A DNA stretch of 64,000 bases from NCBI RefSeq assembly GCF_000003815.2, contig NC_049993.1, positions 2,895,169 through 2,959,168 on the forward strand, written 5' to 3'. Source of the DNA: Branchiostoma floridae (Eukaryota; Chordata; Leptocardii; Amphioxiformes; Branchiostomatidae). The notes beneath the pieces were generated by a model. That model had not been told where the DNA came from, searched no databases, and worked only from the letters and a program-made list of their open reading frames with translations. Of the stretch, positions 9,415 through 21,734 are shown one piece after another (the first letter of the stretch is position 1; each line of letters starts with the position of its first letter). The position numbers and the translations under genes are program-made.

Positions 9415-12124
9415 ACACCAGAAGGTATTTGCAGTTTTGTACAGATTTACGTATTTACCTCATAAATATCTTTGAATATAACGTTACCTTCAGAAGTTAT
9501 TTTTGTTGTCAATGGGACTCAGATGTTGACATTGTGTTTTGTATGAAAGAAAAATATTGTCGGAATTATAAATTGATATGTATGTTTGCATTATATAAGT
9601 TTTCAAACTTGACAGGAACTGGCCTTGCTAAGAGTCAGTTCAAACGATTAAAATCATATTCAAAAATAGTACCGTGTGGAGTATTCATGTATGCATTAAA
9701 TGTCTTTGTCCTATAACGTTTCCTTGTATTGATTGGAATGCAGGATGCTTCCCAACTGTCACGTAATAATATACAAATCATTTCCCGTCGCCTTTTTTAA
9801 TGCCAGGCCAATATTCCCCCGGGCCGATTTTTTGTTGCTGTAGTTCCTCACGTATGCTTTGTCTACATAATCACTGGCATGGTGGCTGTAAATGGCGGGC
9901 CGGCCGCTAGGAGCGCGACTGTGTAGATCCGCAACAAACTGTGTTCCGTTCATGATGTTGGGAGCACGTTAAGAGTCAATTTAGCTACTAGCATCTACTG
10001 ACAGAAGACAAGTTTTATAGGGACGAACAATGGGTCCTTATTTTCGATGTGTGATGATTTTTATCCGAAAATGTACATACAACCATCTCTGGTAGACTGC
10101 ACATAGCATCTAAATCGCTAGGGGCGCAATTCAGCCAGACTATGTATCATTGTCTGTATGTATAAAGCCGGTATAACCGCCCTTCGGCGTAACATACAAG
10201 CTTCACAGGCAAGCGGCGCGGCAGCAGCTGGTTATATTACACTGAACAATCTGTAACACCTAGCTTTTGCACATCTTTCGGCAAGCGTTGATGTTGTAAG
10301 ACATGTATAAAACGAATGCTTAGAAGCAATTTTTTTCTCCGAAAAATTGTTGATATGGCAGATATGCAGGGTCCTCCATAACGGAGGCCCTCCACTCTAC
10401 TCCTAGCACAGCTCCACTATACTACTTTTAAAATTTCGTGTGTTTCTTCCCGATTTTCTTCGTAAGTTTTGCTAAAATTCATGAAAATTCACAGATTTTG
10501 GTGCCAAGTGGTATCACTTTTCCAGTTAGCATTGTCTGCAAAAATTGGTTATGGGCGATGATCAAAGCAATAGTCGTTTTGCCACTTCACAGCAAAAGAA
10601 ATTCACTATTACTTATGGTATTTGACACCCTAGATGTTATTGCAAAATGAACCAATTTTCATGAAAGCGCAGCGCGTTGGTTCGGATTATTTTTGCCATC
10701 CCCTCCACTATACTAAAGAATTCTGGGGAGAGCCCTGTGATATAATATACGCCTGGGGTCCAAAAAGACACCATACGGTCGGATTAGGGTTAAGGAAGCG
10801 CCTTTAGTAACAGATGATCCTGGGTTGATTCTATTTTGTGAGTGCCAAAGTGAGTTTTGTTTTCGTTGAAAAAAAATACTGTATAGCCCACAAAGCAGCC
10901 GTAAAACAAGCAAACATAAATTATATTGAACATTTGAAAAAAAAAGACAATAGCAGAAAATGAACATGTGTTAAAAATGAGTCAATCAACCATAGTCAAA
11001 GAAAATGATGAGAAAATCGAAATGTATGATTCTATTATTAGGTATACTATACTCTGTGTGTTCATTCATTCGTTAAACCCTCGAAAGCAATTAGAAGTCA
11101 TAAGGAAACCAACCTTTTTGGTCCAACCTCTGTTTTTCGCATCAGTTTAATTGTTCGCAAAGGACGCCATCCGTTATCGAATCATCAAAGCCCAATAAGA
11201 AGCTACAAACCACTTACGGCGTTACGGACGACATCAGACATAGTGTCATGGCCACATTATTTGTCACTGACAAAACAAGACATGTTATCTCCAACACAAT
11301 AAATTCTTAGATTCCCTATATATTGATTTTCAGGCATACCTCAAGGCGGCGTCTTATCAGACCATGTTTATCAGTATCCCCTGATCACTGAAAACATTCG
11401 TTTTAATGTATCTTCACCCCGTTTTGTCAAGCAGTTTTATTTATCATTTTGGGTGAGAATTTCTTTTGTGCATAATCAGAATAAGAAAAAAAAAGACTTT
11501 TCGTGTGTATCTTTCTTGTTCTATTTATGCACAAAAGAAATTCAAAAGAAGAAATTTCTTCCAAGAGTTAAGATTTTTTAAATTAATTGTATCGTGAAAC
11601 CTCTTCTTGAAAAACTACTTCTTCTCAAAATTTTGATACAGTGTCTTAACATGATAAGAAAAAATCTTGCTAGACAGGAAAATGATACTTGAATAGTTTG
11701 ACATTCTTGAGATTGATAGCGCACATTTTCTTGAGAAACCATTTCTTACGTAGGAAACTCAAAGAATTTTGCTTTTCGCGATGTTCATCACCATAAGGAA
11801 ATCTTCATATTTTTCTCTAATTATTCTTGACATTCTTAAATATGTCCACGAAAAAAGATTTAACATAAACTTAGAAAACGATGTGGTAGTGTATAAAATA
11901 CTCAAAAGGCTGTCTGAAACGAAATGTGCAGCATGAAACATAGAAATTATTGTGCGTGTGCAAAAGAGATAACCAAAGGTGACAGAATGTAATTGAAATC
12001 GATTTATTCTGTACCTGCGAGGCGTCGGCGCAATCTTGTGGAGGTCTCGAGCAGTTAATGGTAGACCTAAAGACTAGCAAGAGTTCTCTCGAGGGAATTG
12101 ACAGTCCACAATAGGACTATCATA
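9415..12124. other. Intergenic sequence with few recognised features
   Basis: Mostly AT-rich unassigned sequence. Around 10160-10245 is an inverted relative of the CCGGTATAACCGCCC repeat at 35406-35490. Around 11456-11563 a hairpin has arms AATTTCTTTTGTGCATAA and TTATGCACAAAAGAAATT. No gene is supported; the longest open frames are under 100 codons and lack domains. Confidence 0.45.
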
Positions 12125-12587
12125 TATGGGTATCAGTAAATCGTACTGGTACAAAACCGGTTTTTCTTATTGGACCGGTCCGGAAAAACCGGACCAGTAA
12201 AAATTCGGTTGACTGGATGTCGGATCTATTAGAAAATTAAAAAGTTATATGTGGACAAATATACACGTTTGGGAATGACAGGTTAACGAAAATAACAAGA
12301 GCGAAGTATAGAGTATTTATTGTAATTGTTATCAGGTTTTATAGTCTATTGTACTGAGGCAGTTAGCCTTGTGGGATTTCAAAACGCCAGTGGGACCCAA
12401 ATACTCCACCAACCAGATTTCTTTGTAGCATAATGGACCGTTGTTTTGAGTATCGTCCATTCACAAGACATTCATATCATTACTTGATTAGGTCCAGGTT
12501 CAGGTCCGGACCGGGACCTGATCCTTTGGACCTGAACCGGACCTGGACCTCATTTTTCTGTACCGGTAGTCCGGTACCCACCCCTAG
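12125..12587. mobile_element. hAT-like non-autonomous element
   Basis: The right end ...TGTACCGGTAGTCCGGTACC CACCCCTAG, read inward, gives a CTAGGGGTGGGTACCGG-type terminus typical of hAT superfamily elements. The left end (GGGTATCAGTAAATCGTACT then GGTACAAAACCGG) is a diverged counterpart. Subterminal runs of CCGGTCCGG / GGTCCGGACCGG are also typical. A related copy lies at 56676-57052 and shares the internal GAGGCAGT...TTTCTTTGTAGCA block. No transposase frame is present. Superfamily assignment is by terminal resemblance only. Confidence 0.6.
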
Positions 12588-12847
12588 TTCACAAGTTGTT
12601 TTTTTAGAACGATCTTACGAAAATTATTCGCACGTCTCAGTCAAGGTACAGTGTTGCTCATATTTTGTGCTAGAAGGTTATGATTTGGGGAGCGTTTGTT
12701 TATATATGTGCCTGTGTGTTTGCCAATAGCCTAACTCGATAATACCTGTGTGGATAGTCTTCATGAATAGTATGCCTACTAGGTAGATCTTGATAATACC
12801 TCGACATGATTAGTTTTAAAGCCCTCCTGTACCGAAGAGAATGGCTC

Positions 12848-13325
12848 AAGTATTGGCTGACGAATTGTCAGGATTTTCGGTATGCAGCCTGACGATTGGT
12901 TTACATGATTTAATACTTATTATTCAAATTACGGACTAGTTTGCATTGTCAGTACGTAGAATTTTCAAATCTGCTGCATTCCACGGTAGGACCCTCAAAC
13001 ATGTGATATACTGTAAATGTATTTAAGTTCGCGGGGATTTAATTTCGCGGTAGCGGAAAAAAAGTTTTTTCGCGGTGGTTTTAATTTCGCGGTAACACCA
13101 TACACTGCAGACTAATACCATGATAGAAAAATGTTCGCACTGGATTTAAGTTCGCGGTGAAGTGGTCACCGCGAAAACCGCGAACATTAATCCACCGCGA
13201 ACATTTCTGCATTTACAGTATGCTTCGAATAATTACAGACTAGTTAGCATAATTACTACGTAAAACTTTCAAATCTGCTGCATTCAATAATAGGTCCCTC
13301 AAACATGTGATATATGAATCGAATA
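12848..13325 (+). repeat. Two copies of the CTGCATTCCA dispersed repeat, one interrupted
   Basis: Two related units, at about 12900-13008 and 13221-13325, share GACTAGTTTGCAT-like, TTTCAAATCTGCTGCATTC and CCCTCAAACATGTGATATA blocks, also seen in the array at 1012-1890. The first unit is split at its end by the TA-flanked element at 13009-13220, whereas the second unit shows the uninterrupted site. Confidence 0.65.
13009..13220. mobile_element. Family D TA-flanked inverted-repeat element
   Basis: Ends CTGTAAATGTATTTAAGTTC and TTCTGCATTTACAG with TA on both sides. The inner sequence alternates AATTTCGCGGT and ACCGCGAA motifs in opposite orientations. Similar copies lie at 26104-26314 and 61680-61986. 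The neighbouring unoccupied copy at 13305-13320 supports a TA target duplication, as made by Tc1/mariner-type transposases. Non-coding. Confidence 0.82.
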
Positions 13326-13554
13326 ATATCAAGGATTTAAATGAATACCTCACCTTGGTACCTTATTGTAATTTTATGTTATGCCATTACAAACTATGTA
13401 AATGTACACTGTTTGAATACTTTATCAAAATAAGGCCTCATTTACATGAATGGTTTGCTAAAAAAGCTTTCTTTGCTAAGATACGACGACAACACATTGA
13501 ATAGCATGTCTAATCTGTGGAGATGATCAACTGACGAAATTGCTGCAGGTAGAG

Positions 13555-13850
13555 TCGACAGGCGCAATCGGCAGGGTGTTTGTTTTATGACCCAGAGGTT
13601 CTGGGTTTGAATCCGGGTTGATGTACCACCGATCTTGTGCCCTTGGGAAGGGCACTTTACACGACTTTCCTCATTTCACTCAGGTGTAAATAAGTACCTA
13701 GCTTCGATTAGGTTCGTCCTTACGATTGGACGTGAACTGGAAGTCCCGCGTTTAAGGAGCCACACCTCGAGCAAGTTAGGAACCCGCCGCACTTATCGAA
13801 GTACTAAGAATAGAAGACATTCCCGGTGTGAGTGGATCAAATAAATCTAC
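13555..13850 (+). repeat. tRNA-derived SINE
   Basis: The head contains a box A-like GGCGCAATCGGCAGGG and a box B-like GGGTTTGAATCC, the two internal RNA polymerase III promoter elements of tRNA genes. The tRNA fold itself is degenerate. The body continues TTGTGCCCTTGGGAAGGGCA, then TTTACACGACTTTCCTCATTT and a tail with GGAAGTCCCGCGTTTAAG, CACACCTCGAG and GTGTGAGTGGATCAAATAAA. Relatives: 45716-45900 (+), 59340-59752 (-), 17045-17162 (-) and tails near 7140, 15060, 15630 and 37990. Confidence 0.75.
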
Positions 13851-14999
13851 CAGTATATACAGCTTATACTGTTCAGTACAAACCCATTTTTTGGTCTTAA
13901 ACCAGTTAACCAGATATGCTAACAAATAGACAAACAAAGTTCATGACCTTATTTGTATTTTAAATAAAATTCTTCTTTCTCATGTTACGCAAAGTTTCAT
14001 ACTTTGCATGCTTATATCTACATTATGGCGCTGAAAATAAACTCTACTTTGCAGACCCTTGGTACAAAGGCAATGACATTTCGTGCAAGCTAGACCGAAT
14101 CTAGTCTACAAGGATCAAACAAGAGCAGACAGCGGTCACAAAATCGATTTGGCTTCTATATCCTGACGAGTTTTGAAGACGATTTTGTACTTTCTAGAGA
14201 TTACCACTTACCCCTAGATATTTGACATTTATGGCTGCATGTCATCAACTTGAAGGTTGGAGTAGTGATCTTAACCCCTTTGAAATTGCTTTCACTCTAG
14301 GCTATCAACTCCTAACGGTATCTGTATATCTATGTTATTTGTTAAGACTATCACGGCATGAGTAAAAAGCGGTTTGCCACTCTATGTTAGAGTAAATGCC
14401 TGTAAGTACTAAATGATGGTGACAGGGGTAAAAAAATCGATTTGGCTCAAATTTTACACACTTACCGCACTTAACCTACAACGTCCTAAATGTTTTTCTT
14501 TCTGCTCAAACTCGACAATTGTTATACTAACGTACGAAGAAAACATGTTTTTAGGGCAAATTAATTTTCCAATTTGGTCTATGTTAGAGAATTAAGGATT
14601 ACGATTTAACGTTACGGAAAAACAACTTTGCTAGCCATTTTTTTCTAATTTTCTGAACTACCTTTAAAGCTTTTGAAAAACTATTTTATGTCCTAAACTA
14701 GGCAAATATTCATATTTTACATGTTCAAATCAAGGAAATGATCACAAAACGCATTTCGCAGATGTGATATATCAATAGCTTGGAAATTTGCTATTATATG
14801 AGTTTTACACGTATTCATATTCACGTCGGTACACATGCAAGGCATCCTAGACGTTTTGTGCAGTATATAAATTATGCTTTTGGACAGACAGGAACAGTCC
14901 GCACTGCACTCAAGTAAACGAATCGTAACGTTGTAACATAAACAGAACAAGTTATAGCACAGTTCCATAACCTTAGAGAGGTTTTTGGGACTCTGTGTC
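13851..14999. other. Unassigned intergenic sequence
   Basis: AT-rich. No repeat pair, coding frame with a domain, or structural RNA was recognised. Confidence 0.4.
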
Positions 15000-15120
15000 T
15001 AAAGCTTGGTAATGGACAGTGGAGCACACGTCTCTGCTCCAACCGCGCCATTTACCTCCGCAGCCCAAGTCAAGAACCCATTTTATACACTTATATGAAG
15101 TCATGCGAAAAGTCATGTTA
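15000..15120 (-). repeat. SINE tail fragment, truncated by MITE insertion
   Basis: ACCCATTTTATACACTTATA then TGAAGTCATGCGAAAAGTCA corresponds, on the minus strand, to the ACTTTACACGACTTTCCTC region of the SINE at 13555. A second copy, less diverged and continuing further, is at 15628-15710 on the other side of the TTA-flanked element. Confidence 0.55.
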
Positions 15121-15616
15121 GGCCAAAGCAAGTAAATTTTATGGATGACATCCAGATGCAAAAATAATGAAATAGCGCGAGAAATGTGTTAAGAAAAACA
15201 AGATGGCTTCATTTTCAAAATAGACATCATAAACTTCGTAACAAGATTTGAAGTGACAAAACGTGGCATCACAACTAACAACGCATTCATTCCTGTATTA
15301 AATAAGTGAATTCGAACTACTGTAGTAAAGGTAATACTAGTGTGGTACACTGGTGTCAATTGCTAAGCTGGCAACTACGTTCATGGCTTCCATATTGGTG
15401 GCAATTTGACAACTATCCAACAAATTTCACTTCTGCAACTATAGTCATGGCTACCTCCCTAGTGTCACTTCTACAAGTATAATCATTAGGCTACAACACA
15501 ACATGCTTGTCTCTTTTGGTCTATCTGACTGTCCCCGAATAGCGAATTTTTTTCTGAAATCTGACAAAAATTAATGAGCGCGCTGATATCATCCATACAA
15601 TTTACTTGTTCTTGCC
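15121..15616 (-). mobile_element. PIF/Harbinger-like MITE, TTA target duplication
   Basis: Terminal repeats GGCCAAAGCAAGTAAATTTT then ATGGATGACATC (left) and GATATCATCCATACAATTTA then CTTGTTCTTGCC (right), flanked on both sides by TTA (15118-15120 and 15617-15619). TTA/TAA three-base target duplications and G-starting ends are characteristic of PIF/Harbinger. The interior matches the element at 40882 in inverted orientation. Non-coding. Confidence 0.85.
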
Positions 15617-15981
15617 TTACTTCTCAGCCTACGCAGCTTACGTACCCATTTTATACACCTATATGGAGTCATGTGGAAAGTCATGTTAAGTGCATTTCCC
15701 AGAGGTACAATATCAGTAGCATCACATGTTTTACACTCAAGACCTCACCCTGCCGTTACACACCATACAATACCGCATTATAGTACTACTGTTCTCAACA
15801 GTTGAGAATACGTACAAAAATGTATATGTCTGGCTTGCTTTATTACTCTTCCAGTACGAAGTCGAGAGTGAAAACTTTGTCAAGCATCCACAGTCGCATG
15901 TTTTCTTACTTCCGTGTATCTAAGACGCCGTAATCGTTGCAGGACAAATATATATTTTAAAACTAGCTGATCTGGTTTACC

Positions 15982-16277
15982 TCATCCTCCTACGCAGGGA
16001 CATCCAACAGCCAAACTGCTTGTCTGGATGTACCCTGCTCTTTCAACCGTCACGCTTAGTTTCTGTGGACTCCCCCCCCCCCCCCCAAAAAAAAAACAGT
16101 TGTCAGCCAATCAGAGAATAGGCTTTCCGTTTTCAAAAGCTGTCTCGCATGTATAAGGGTAACCTCATTAATATTGATAAGCAGGGCGGTCAGGAACTCT
16201 GGGTGACGGTTGAAAGAGCAGGGCACATCCAGACAGGCAGTTTGGCTGTTGTATGTCCCTGGCAATGCGTAAGAGGA
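15982..16277. mobile_element. Foldback element with 9-bp target duplication TGGTTTACC
   Basis: Long arms pair: left CTACGCAGGGACATCCAACA... and right ...TGTCCCTGGCAATGCGTAAG, continuing through CTGGATGTACCCTGCTCTTT CAACCGTCAC and its complement. TGGTTTACC occurs immediately outside both ends (15973-15981 and 16278-16286). A relative is at 41707-41977. C and A homopolymers at 16072-16097 lie in the loop side. Nine-base duplications fit Mutator-like (MULE) elements, but no transposase is present. Confidence 0.8.
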
Positions 16278-17044
16278 TGGTTTACCTGGATATTCCTAGA
16301 AACCATTGCTGACATACAGTCTAACACAAAAGAACAGATATATTGAACTTACTACTCGCGGCATCCGTAGCTAATACATCGCAATATTCTGAAAATGTCT
16401 TCACCTGTCGGTTACAGTTTTGTTAGTTAAAACCTGACGTGAAAGTTCGAACGCAAGGACGCCTTTCGACGTTTGATAAAGTGTTTCCTCTCGACTTTTC
16501 ACTAGAAAAGTTGTGAAAGCAATTCTTTACATTTCTACCAGTTCATAACTGTTTAAATATTAAAGATACGTAGGCGTTCTGCCCTACGGGCAAAACTACT
16601 CTCCTGACGATATCAGATTCGCCATTGTTGCAGCTTTTAGAAATACAATTCGGCTACTAAAAATTATCAGGGTGGCAATGCCTTGAGGATTTTGATGAAT
16701 GGATGAGTACATAAAAAGGAAATCCAGATGGCCAGTCGTCCCAGTAACACTACCTGTTTTCAAAGGACAAATGTATTCCTTGACAGGATACTACCTGTTG
16801 TGATGGAAGGAAAGAAATGATGACGATGATGATTATCATGATGATTATTATGACATGATGGTGATGGTGATTCTGTTGAAAATGATATATATGATTGCTA
16901 TGTACAAGTACATATAGAAGCTGTGCAAAATAGGCCGTGTAGAATATTTTTGTTTGCTTTGAAGAAGACAATGTGGTACTGCGCCCAAGATTGTAACGTA
17001 TTTCAACAGTGCCACATAATTGTTGAGACAGAAGGTAAATGTAG
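16278..17044. other. Unassigned sequence with ATGATG-type simple repeat
   Basis: A stretch of ATGATG/ATTATG simple sequence lies at about 16816-16872. No gene is supported; the 127-codon minus-strand frame over it owes its histidine/isoleucine runs to this simple repeat. Confidence 0.45.
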
Positions 17045-17162
17045 TCTTTTACCTTCCCGACCGAAGTCAGGTATCTACTAGGTGAAGTAGGGAAAGTGGT
17101 GCCAAACCCAGGGACCTCAATGTTCAAAGCCAAAAACTCTACTAGTTACGCCATGACGCCGC
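17045..17162 (-). repeat. SINE fragment, minus orientation
   Basis: Minus-strand sequence has a tRNA-like start (GGCGTCATGGCGTAACTAGT) near 17155 resembling the head of the SINE at 45725. Downstream it has GAGGTCCCTGGGTTTGGCAC and CACTTTCCCTACTTCACC. The copy is diverged and truncated. Confidence 0.55.
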
Positions 17163-17704
17163 CGCAAAAAGAGAATAGTTCCAGGCAAAAGTAGAATAAT
17201 TCTATGCAAACTATGTTAGCTATGGAAGGGTCTTAGAATAATTGCCATTTACTCCCTTGTACAAGAGACGAAGTAATCTTTGTATGTGTGAACTTTGTAC
17301 GACGTATAACTTATTGCCTGTATCTAAATCCCCCACCTTCTCTAGTATAATACCTCCAAAACGGGGAAGCTTACAAGGCAGAGTTATAAGAACAAAGAGC
17401 AACTTTACACAGTTCAGCTGTAGAACTTCCATATTTATAAATTATAGGTATATTACATTTATGTGCAGCAATGTTGAATGAATTTTAAGAAATTCTCTTT
17501 GTCATATAACCCGATTTAGTCAGGTAAGGCGCACAATAGATTATTTATTTTTGATATTCCACAATTTTTTCTATTACTTCCCTATATTTTTTCTTTGACG
17601 CTAGAATATACTTTGGCGTTCTACAATATAAGTTTTCGTTTTCTAATATTTTTGTCGACTTGCATATATTTACTCAATTTGCAGCAGCTTTGCACGTGCA
17701 GCTA

Positions 17705-17910
17705 AAAGTGCACTCTCACTGCACTTGCGTCAAGCGTCGAAAGATACTCAAACTTACTTCAAGTTTTTTTTTTTTACTTTTGTGTGTTTTGACGTCATCT
17801 AAGTCATAGTTTTACGTATTACGCAATATCTTAATTATACAAAAAAATTGAAAAAAAAAGATGAACGAACCCCGTAGTGACGAAAGCTTGACGCAAGGGT
17901 AGGCTTTTAC
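17705..17910. mobile_element. Family A inverted-repeat element (MITE)
   Basis: Left AAGTGCACTCTCACTGCACT TGCGTCAAGC, right CCCCGTAGTGACGAAAGCTT GACGCAAGGGTAGGCTT. Core TTTTGTGTGTTTTGACGTC then TAGTTTTACGTATTACGCAA. Slightly shorter than the other copies. Confidence 0.72.
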
Positions 17911-18235
17911 AGTCGAAAGTATTTTCGAAATGGACGAAAATCGATGCATTCCATACAATCGAACCAACATGGCCAACTCTTAACCAATGAACAATGCCAA
18001 TGAAAAGGTCATAATAAAGAGGAACGTATCCTTTAAGAATAAGAAAAACTTCATAAACCAACTAACCTTGGCCCAAGGAAGACGTGCATGGAAACCGTTA
18101 CACATCGTTGCCCACTTTTATTAGCTGACAGCCGGTGCCAACTTTGCATAGATCCGTTCTGCTCTTCAGAAAGTAATATCAAAAAAAACTGTCGACAGCT
18201 TGTATATAAGTATTTTGTCTGATATTTGCATTTTA

Positions 18236-18445
18236 GTTGTTGGCTATGTTCTCTTTTGCCGGTAAGGGAGTTTGCCGANNNNNNNNNNNNNNNNNNNNNN
18301 NNNNNNNNNNNNNNNNNNNNNNNNNNNNNNNNNNNNNNNNNNNNNNNNNNNNNNNNNNNNNNNNNNNNNNNNNNNNNNCAACTACTAGTACCTTCACAGC
18401 AAACTCCCTTCCTCGGCAAACTCCCTCTCCCGGCACAAGAGGACA
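18236..18445. mobile_element. Palindromic element with assembly gap
   Basis: TTCTCTTTTGCCGGTAAGGG AGTTTGCCGA on the left is the approximate complement of TCGGCAAACTCCCTCTCCCG GCACAAGAGGA on the right. One hundred N (18279-18378) occupy the centre. Open frames crossing it are artefacts. Confidence 0.65.
18279..18378. other. Assembly gap of 100 N
   Basis: Exactly 100 unknown bases, again within an inverted repeat. The sequence and real length are unknown. Confidence 0.95.
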
Positions 18446-19610
18446 AAACCAACGTTGAAAATTGCCCCCCCCCCCCAAAAAAAAAATCCCACCCCCGTCC
18501 GAAGACTGGAACGGAGGCTAATATGTCACCATATAAACATTAGCCTAATATTGGACGTTAAATTAGGAGGACCATTGAACTGTCTGTTAACATGCTGCAG
18601 CACTCTTCAAACAGCCCAAAGTGAAAGCAGCTATTGCCTTTTGTAGCAGATAATTTTAAAGCCGCTGGAAGAAATTGACGGATTTACATGCTTTAAGACA
18701 TGCAGTATATAGCTTAGGCAGATACGTACACAATTAAGCGCAAATTATGTCTATGTTATCCTTATAAACCAACCATAATTTTGGTGTCCATAAATGACAT
18801 TTAATATTTTTAAGCAGAATGAATGAGGAATACAACAATTATGGAAATAAGGGCCTAATATGTATGATTGCTATAAAAATGCCATAATTCACAAGTACAT
18901 GTTGTAAATTGTGGGAAATTCATACATGTGACAAAGGAAGATGAATAAAGGGTTAACATAACCCTGCATCGTTATACTGGTCTATAGCTATCTTATTCTT
19001 TGTTTGTTCAGTGCCTTGTTCAAATGTTTAGTGCTTTGTTCAAATGCTTCGTGACCACTTAGATTTCATAAAGAAGGCAACTTTTCGGGCCAACCTTTTA
19101 TTTCTTAAGCTCGCACTAGCGAGGTTCCGAGAATGAACAGTAGAATAAACATGGTCTTTCTCACGATTGGCGAACTATCTATTGATGGTCCGTCTCATAT
19201 CAGAGACAAAGCACTGGGCGCAGTGACGGTTCAAAACTTCCGACAAGGGCCTTTTTATCCATAAACCCCGGCCTTTCTTTTGTATATCCTTAAGAGACCG
19301 ATGCCGCTTTGACATTTCTACAGGTAAATCCAATAACACCGCGAGAGGCCACATGTTCTTTAGGAGGAATTAGTTTTGTCCAAATGTCGGAAAAAGATTT
19401 CATGTTTGACATTTTGAAAGCGGTGTCAATATATTTGATGTCTTAATGCATTGTGTTTAACTGTATATGACAAAAGCTTCCTAACATTAGATGACTATTC
19501 TTTTTTTTACGCATAAGTTCGCTCCTGAAGAACTCTAGCGTTCTTTTTTTTCACAATATTTGTAATCTTTATTTGTCACTTGGTGCACCTTCTAGAGGAT
19601 GACAGATTTA
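18446..19610. other. Unassigned intergenic sequence
   Basis: Apart from a C/A homopolymer run at about 18465-18487, nothing recognisable. Confidence 0.4.
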
Positions 19611-19800
19611 GAATGAATGAATTTTATTGCTCAACAATCGCACAGGGTACAAAGTATGGCAATTAATAACAACTAATAGCTATACAGACAATAGTACTAA
19701 GAGGCTACATACAAAGCAACAACAAAAGATTATCGATAACAGTACAGTTATGTATGCTTAATCTGGTCTCGCATTTGGAATACATTATGTCCGATCATTG
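19611..19800 (-). mobile_element. Retroelement 3' tail fragment, minus orientation
   Basis: GAATGAATGAATTTTATTGC then TCAACAATCGCACAGGGTAC and GGCTACATACAAAGCAAC match the fragment at 34934-35105. On the minus strand this ends in AATAAAATTCATTCATTC, a simple-repeat 3' end as found on non-LTR retrotransposons and their SINEs. No protein part remains. Confidence 0.6.
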
Positions 19801-20689
19801 TCAGATTTAGATGATGATGATCTGTTGAAGTCGAGCCGGCCGTTCACAAAAATTGCCAGTCTATAACAACAATAAAGCAAAGGTAATATATTGACTGTGT
19901 ATGCCTACTGTGGACTAAATGTTCTGAGTTAATGTTAGATAACTTAAGTAGTGGTCTATATCTATATAGTCGCTCCACTCTCTAACAACATGCGTAGAAA
20001 AATTTACTATTACACTGTAGTAATATTCGTGAACGTTTCGTCATTAATTATTTGCGCATATTGATAGTTTTCTTGAAGCTCTCTGGCAAGAGATTTGAGA
20101 ATAACTTTATTTTTAATACGAACAAGATATATTTTATTTTTCACATATTCCTTGCTACAAAATTCACACCTTCTTTCATTTTGCCTACATTTTTTTTTTT
20201 AATTTGGGTTGGTATAATTATAGTGCTTCCTACTAACATCGCAGGAGCATTGACCGATGAAAAATAAGCAAACAAGGGCCTTTTTTGCATGATTAATGTG
20301 AAAATGCCAACATCACTTAGTGGCAATTGATGGGATTTGCAGAAACTAGGTCATGACGCTCATAATTGTTTTACATCCTTTTATATGATCAAAGATGTTT
20401 GTTGGGCTTATCTAACGTACGTTCGCATGTAGCTAAAGTTCAACAAATAATACTCAGGATAGAAGAACAAATATTGAAAGGAAGCATGCCGTATTCCATA
20501 TCATGAACCAAGTTAGGTATGTACTGATATTGAAGTTCCTGTAAATTAGGACAATTGAAATACAATTCAACCTCTAAACTAATATGAATTACGCCTTCTT
20601 GAGTTGTCCTGTTTCAAAGTCTACATCTAAAACGTCGCCGCAGTTCGAAAGTAAGCTGCTAGGGAATACAATAGCTTAGTAACCTTCTA

Positions 20690-20939
20690 AAGGCGGTATC
20701 TCACTGCACTTGCGTCTAGCTTACTTCATGCGGGGTTCTAAAGATACTCAACGAATTTCAGAGATAAAGAACTACTTTTTCTTACTTTTAGTGTATTTTG
20801 TCGTCTTCTAATTCATACTTTTACGTATTACGCAATATATGAATTATGAAAAAAATCGGAGAAAGTGACAAAACACTAGTGGTGGTAAACGAACCCCGCA
20901 GTGACGCAAGTTTGACGCAAGTGCAGTAAGATACCACCA
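20690..20939. mobile_element. Family A inverted-repeat element (MITE)
   Basis: AAGGCGGTATCTCACTGCAC and GTGCAGTAAGATACCACC ends; CTCAACGAATTTCAGAGATA and TGTATTTTGTCGTC core; the CGAACCCCGCAGTGACGCAA arm pairs with TTGCGTCTAGC...TGCGGGGTTC on the left. Confidence 0.85.
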
Positions 20940-21272
20940 TAACCAAACATCTTGACCATATGTCATATATTGTCAAAAAATGCGATATCTAAACCGGAAG
21001 TTCCTCTGCACCTTTTTTTCTAGTCGATGACGGAAATTTGTACGAGATGACGGAAAAATCAGTTTTTTTTCCGTCAATGGGAATTGGGCTGACGGATGAA
21101 AATATTGAGCTGGCTAGAGCCCTGGTCTACAGTACCATAGAAAGGTAGTAGGCCCCACAATCTGATGATTTCGATGTCTCATGAAGACCAGATGATGTTC
21201 GTCCATCGGAAGTCGATGAGGACTTAAACGTTAACTTTACTTCAGTCGCCCTTTTGGGTCCGGGCGTGACTT

Positions 21273-21517
21273 AAGTGCACTCTAACTGCACTTGCGTCAA
21301 GCTTGCACCACTGCGGTGTTCGCTCGCTGCGTAAGTTTTTTGGTTATTTTTTCAGATTTTTTAAAAATTTAGATATTGCGTAATACGTAAAAGTATGACT
21401 TAGAAGACGACAAAATACACCAAAAGTAAGAAAATTCGTTTCTTTATCTCTGAAATGAGTATCTTCCGAACCCTGCAGTGACACAAGCTTGCCGCAATTG
21501 CAGTGAGACTGCACCTT
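21273..21517. mobile_element. Family A inverted-repeat element (MITE)
   Basis: AAGTGCACTCTAACTGCACT and AATTGCAGTGAGACTGCACC ends. Its core is in the opposite orientation to the copy at 20690 (GACGACAAAATACACCAAAA precedes TCTGAAATGAGTATC). Confidence 0.85.
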
Positions 21518-21734
21518 TATCAGTCCAACACTACCACGGAAGCACCAGCCGCAGACGCTGCACTGGCCCCAGGTGGTGGCTGTGTGGGTGGATCTGCTTT
21601 TATATTTGCTCTACGTGTCTCCCGCTTGCTGACAGCCAGGACGGTTCTGTGTTACTCATCATTACCCAGATACCAAATATCAAGACAACACATTCAGCCA
21701 TTATTGAATTAGTTAAACTGTTGTAATATCCAAC

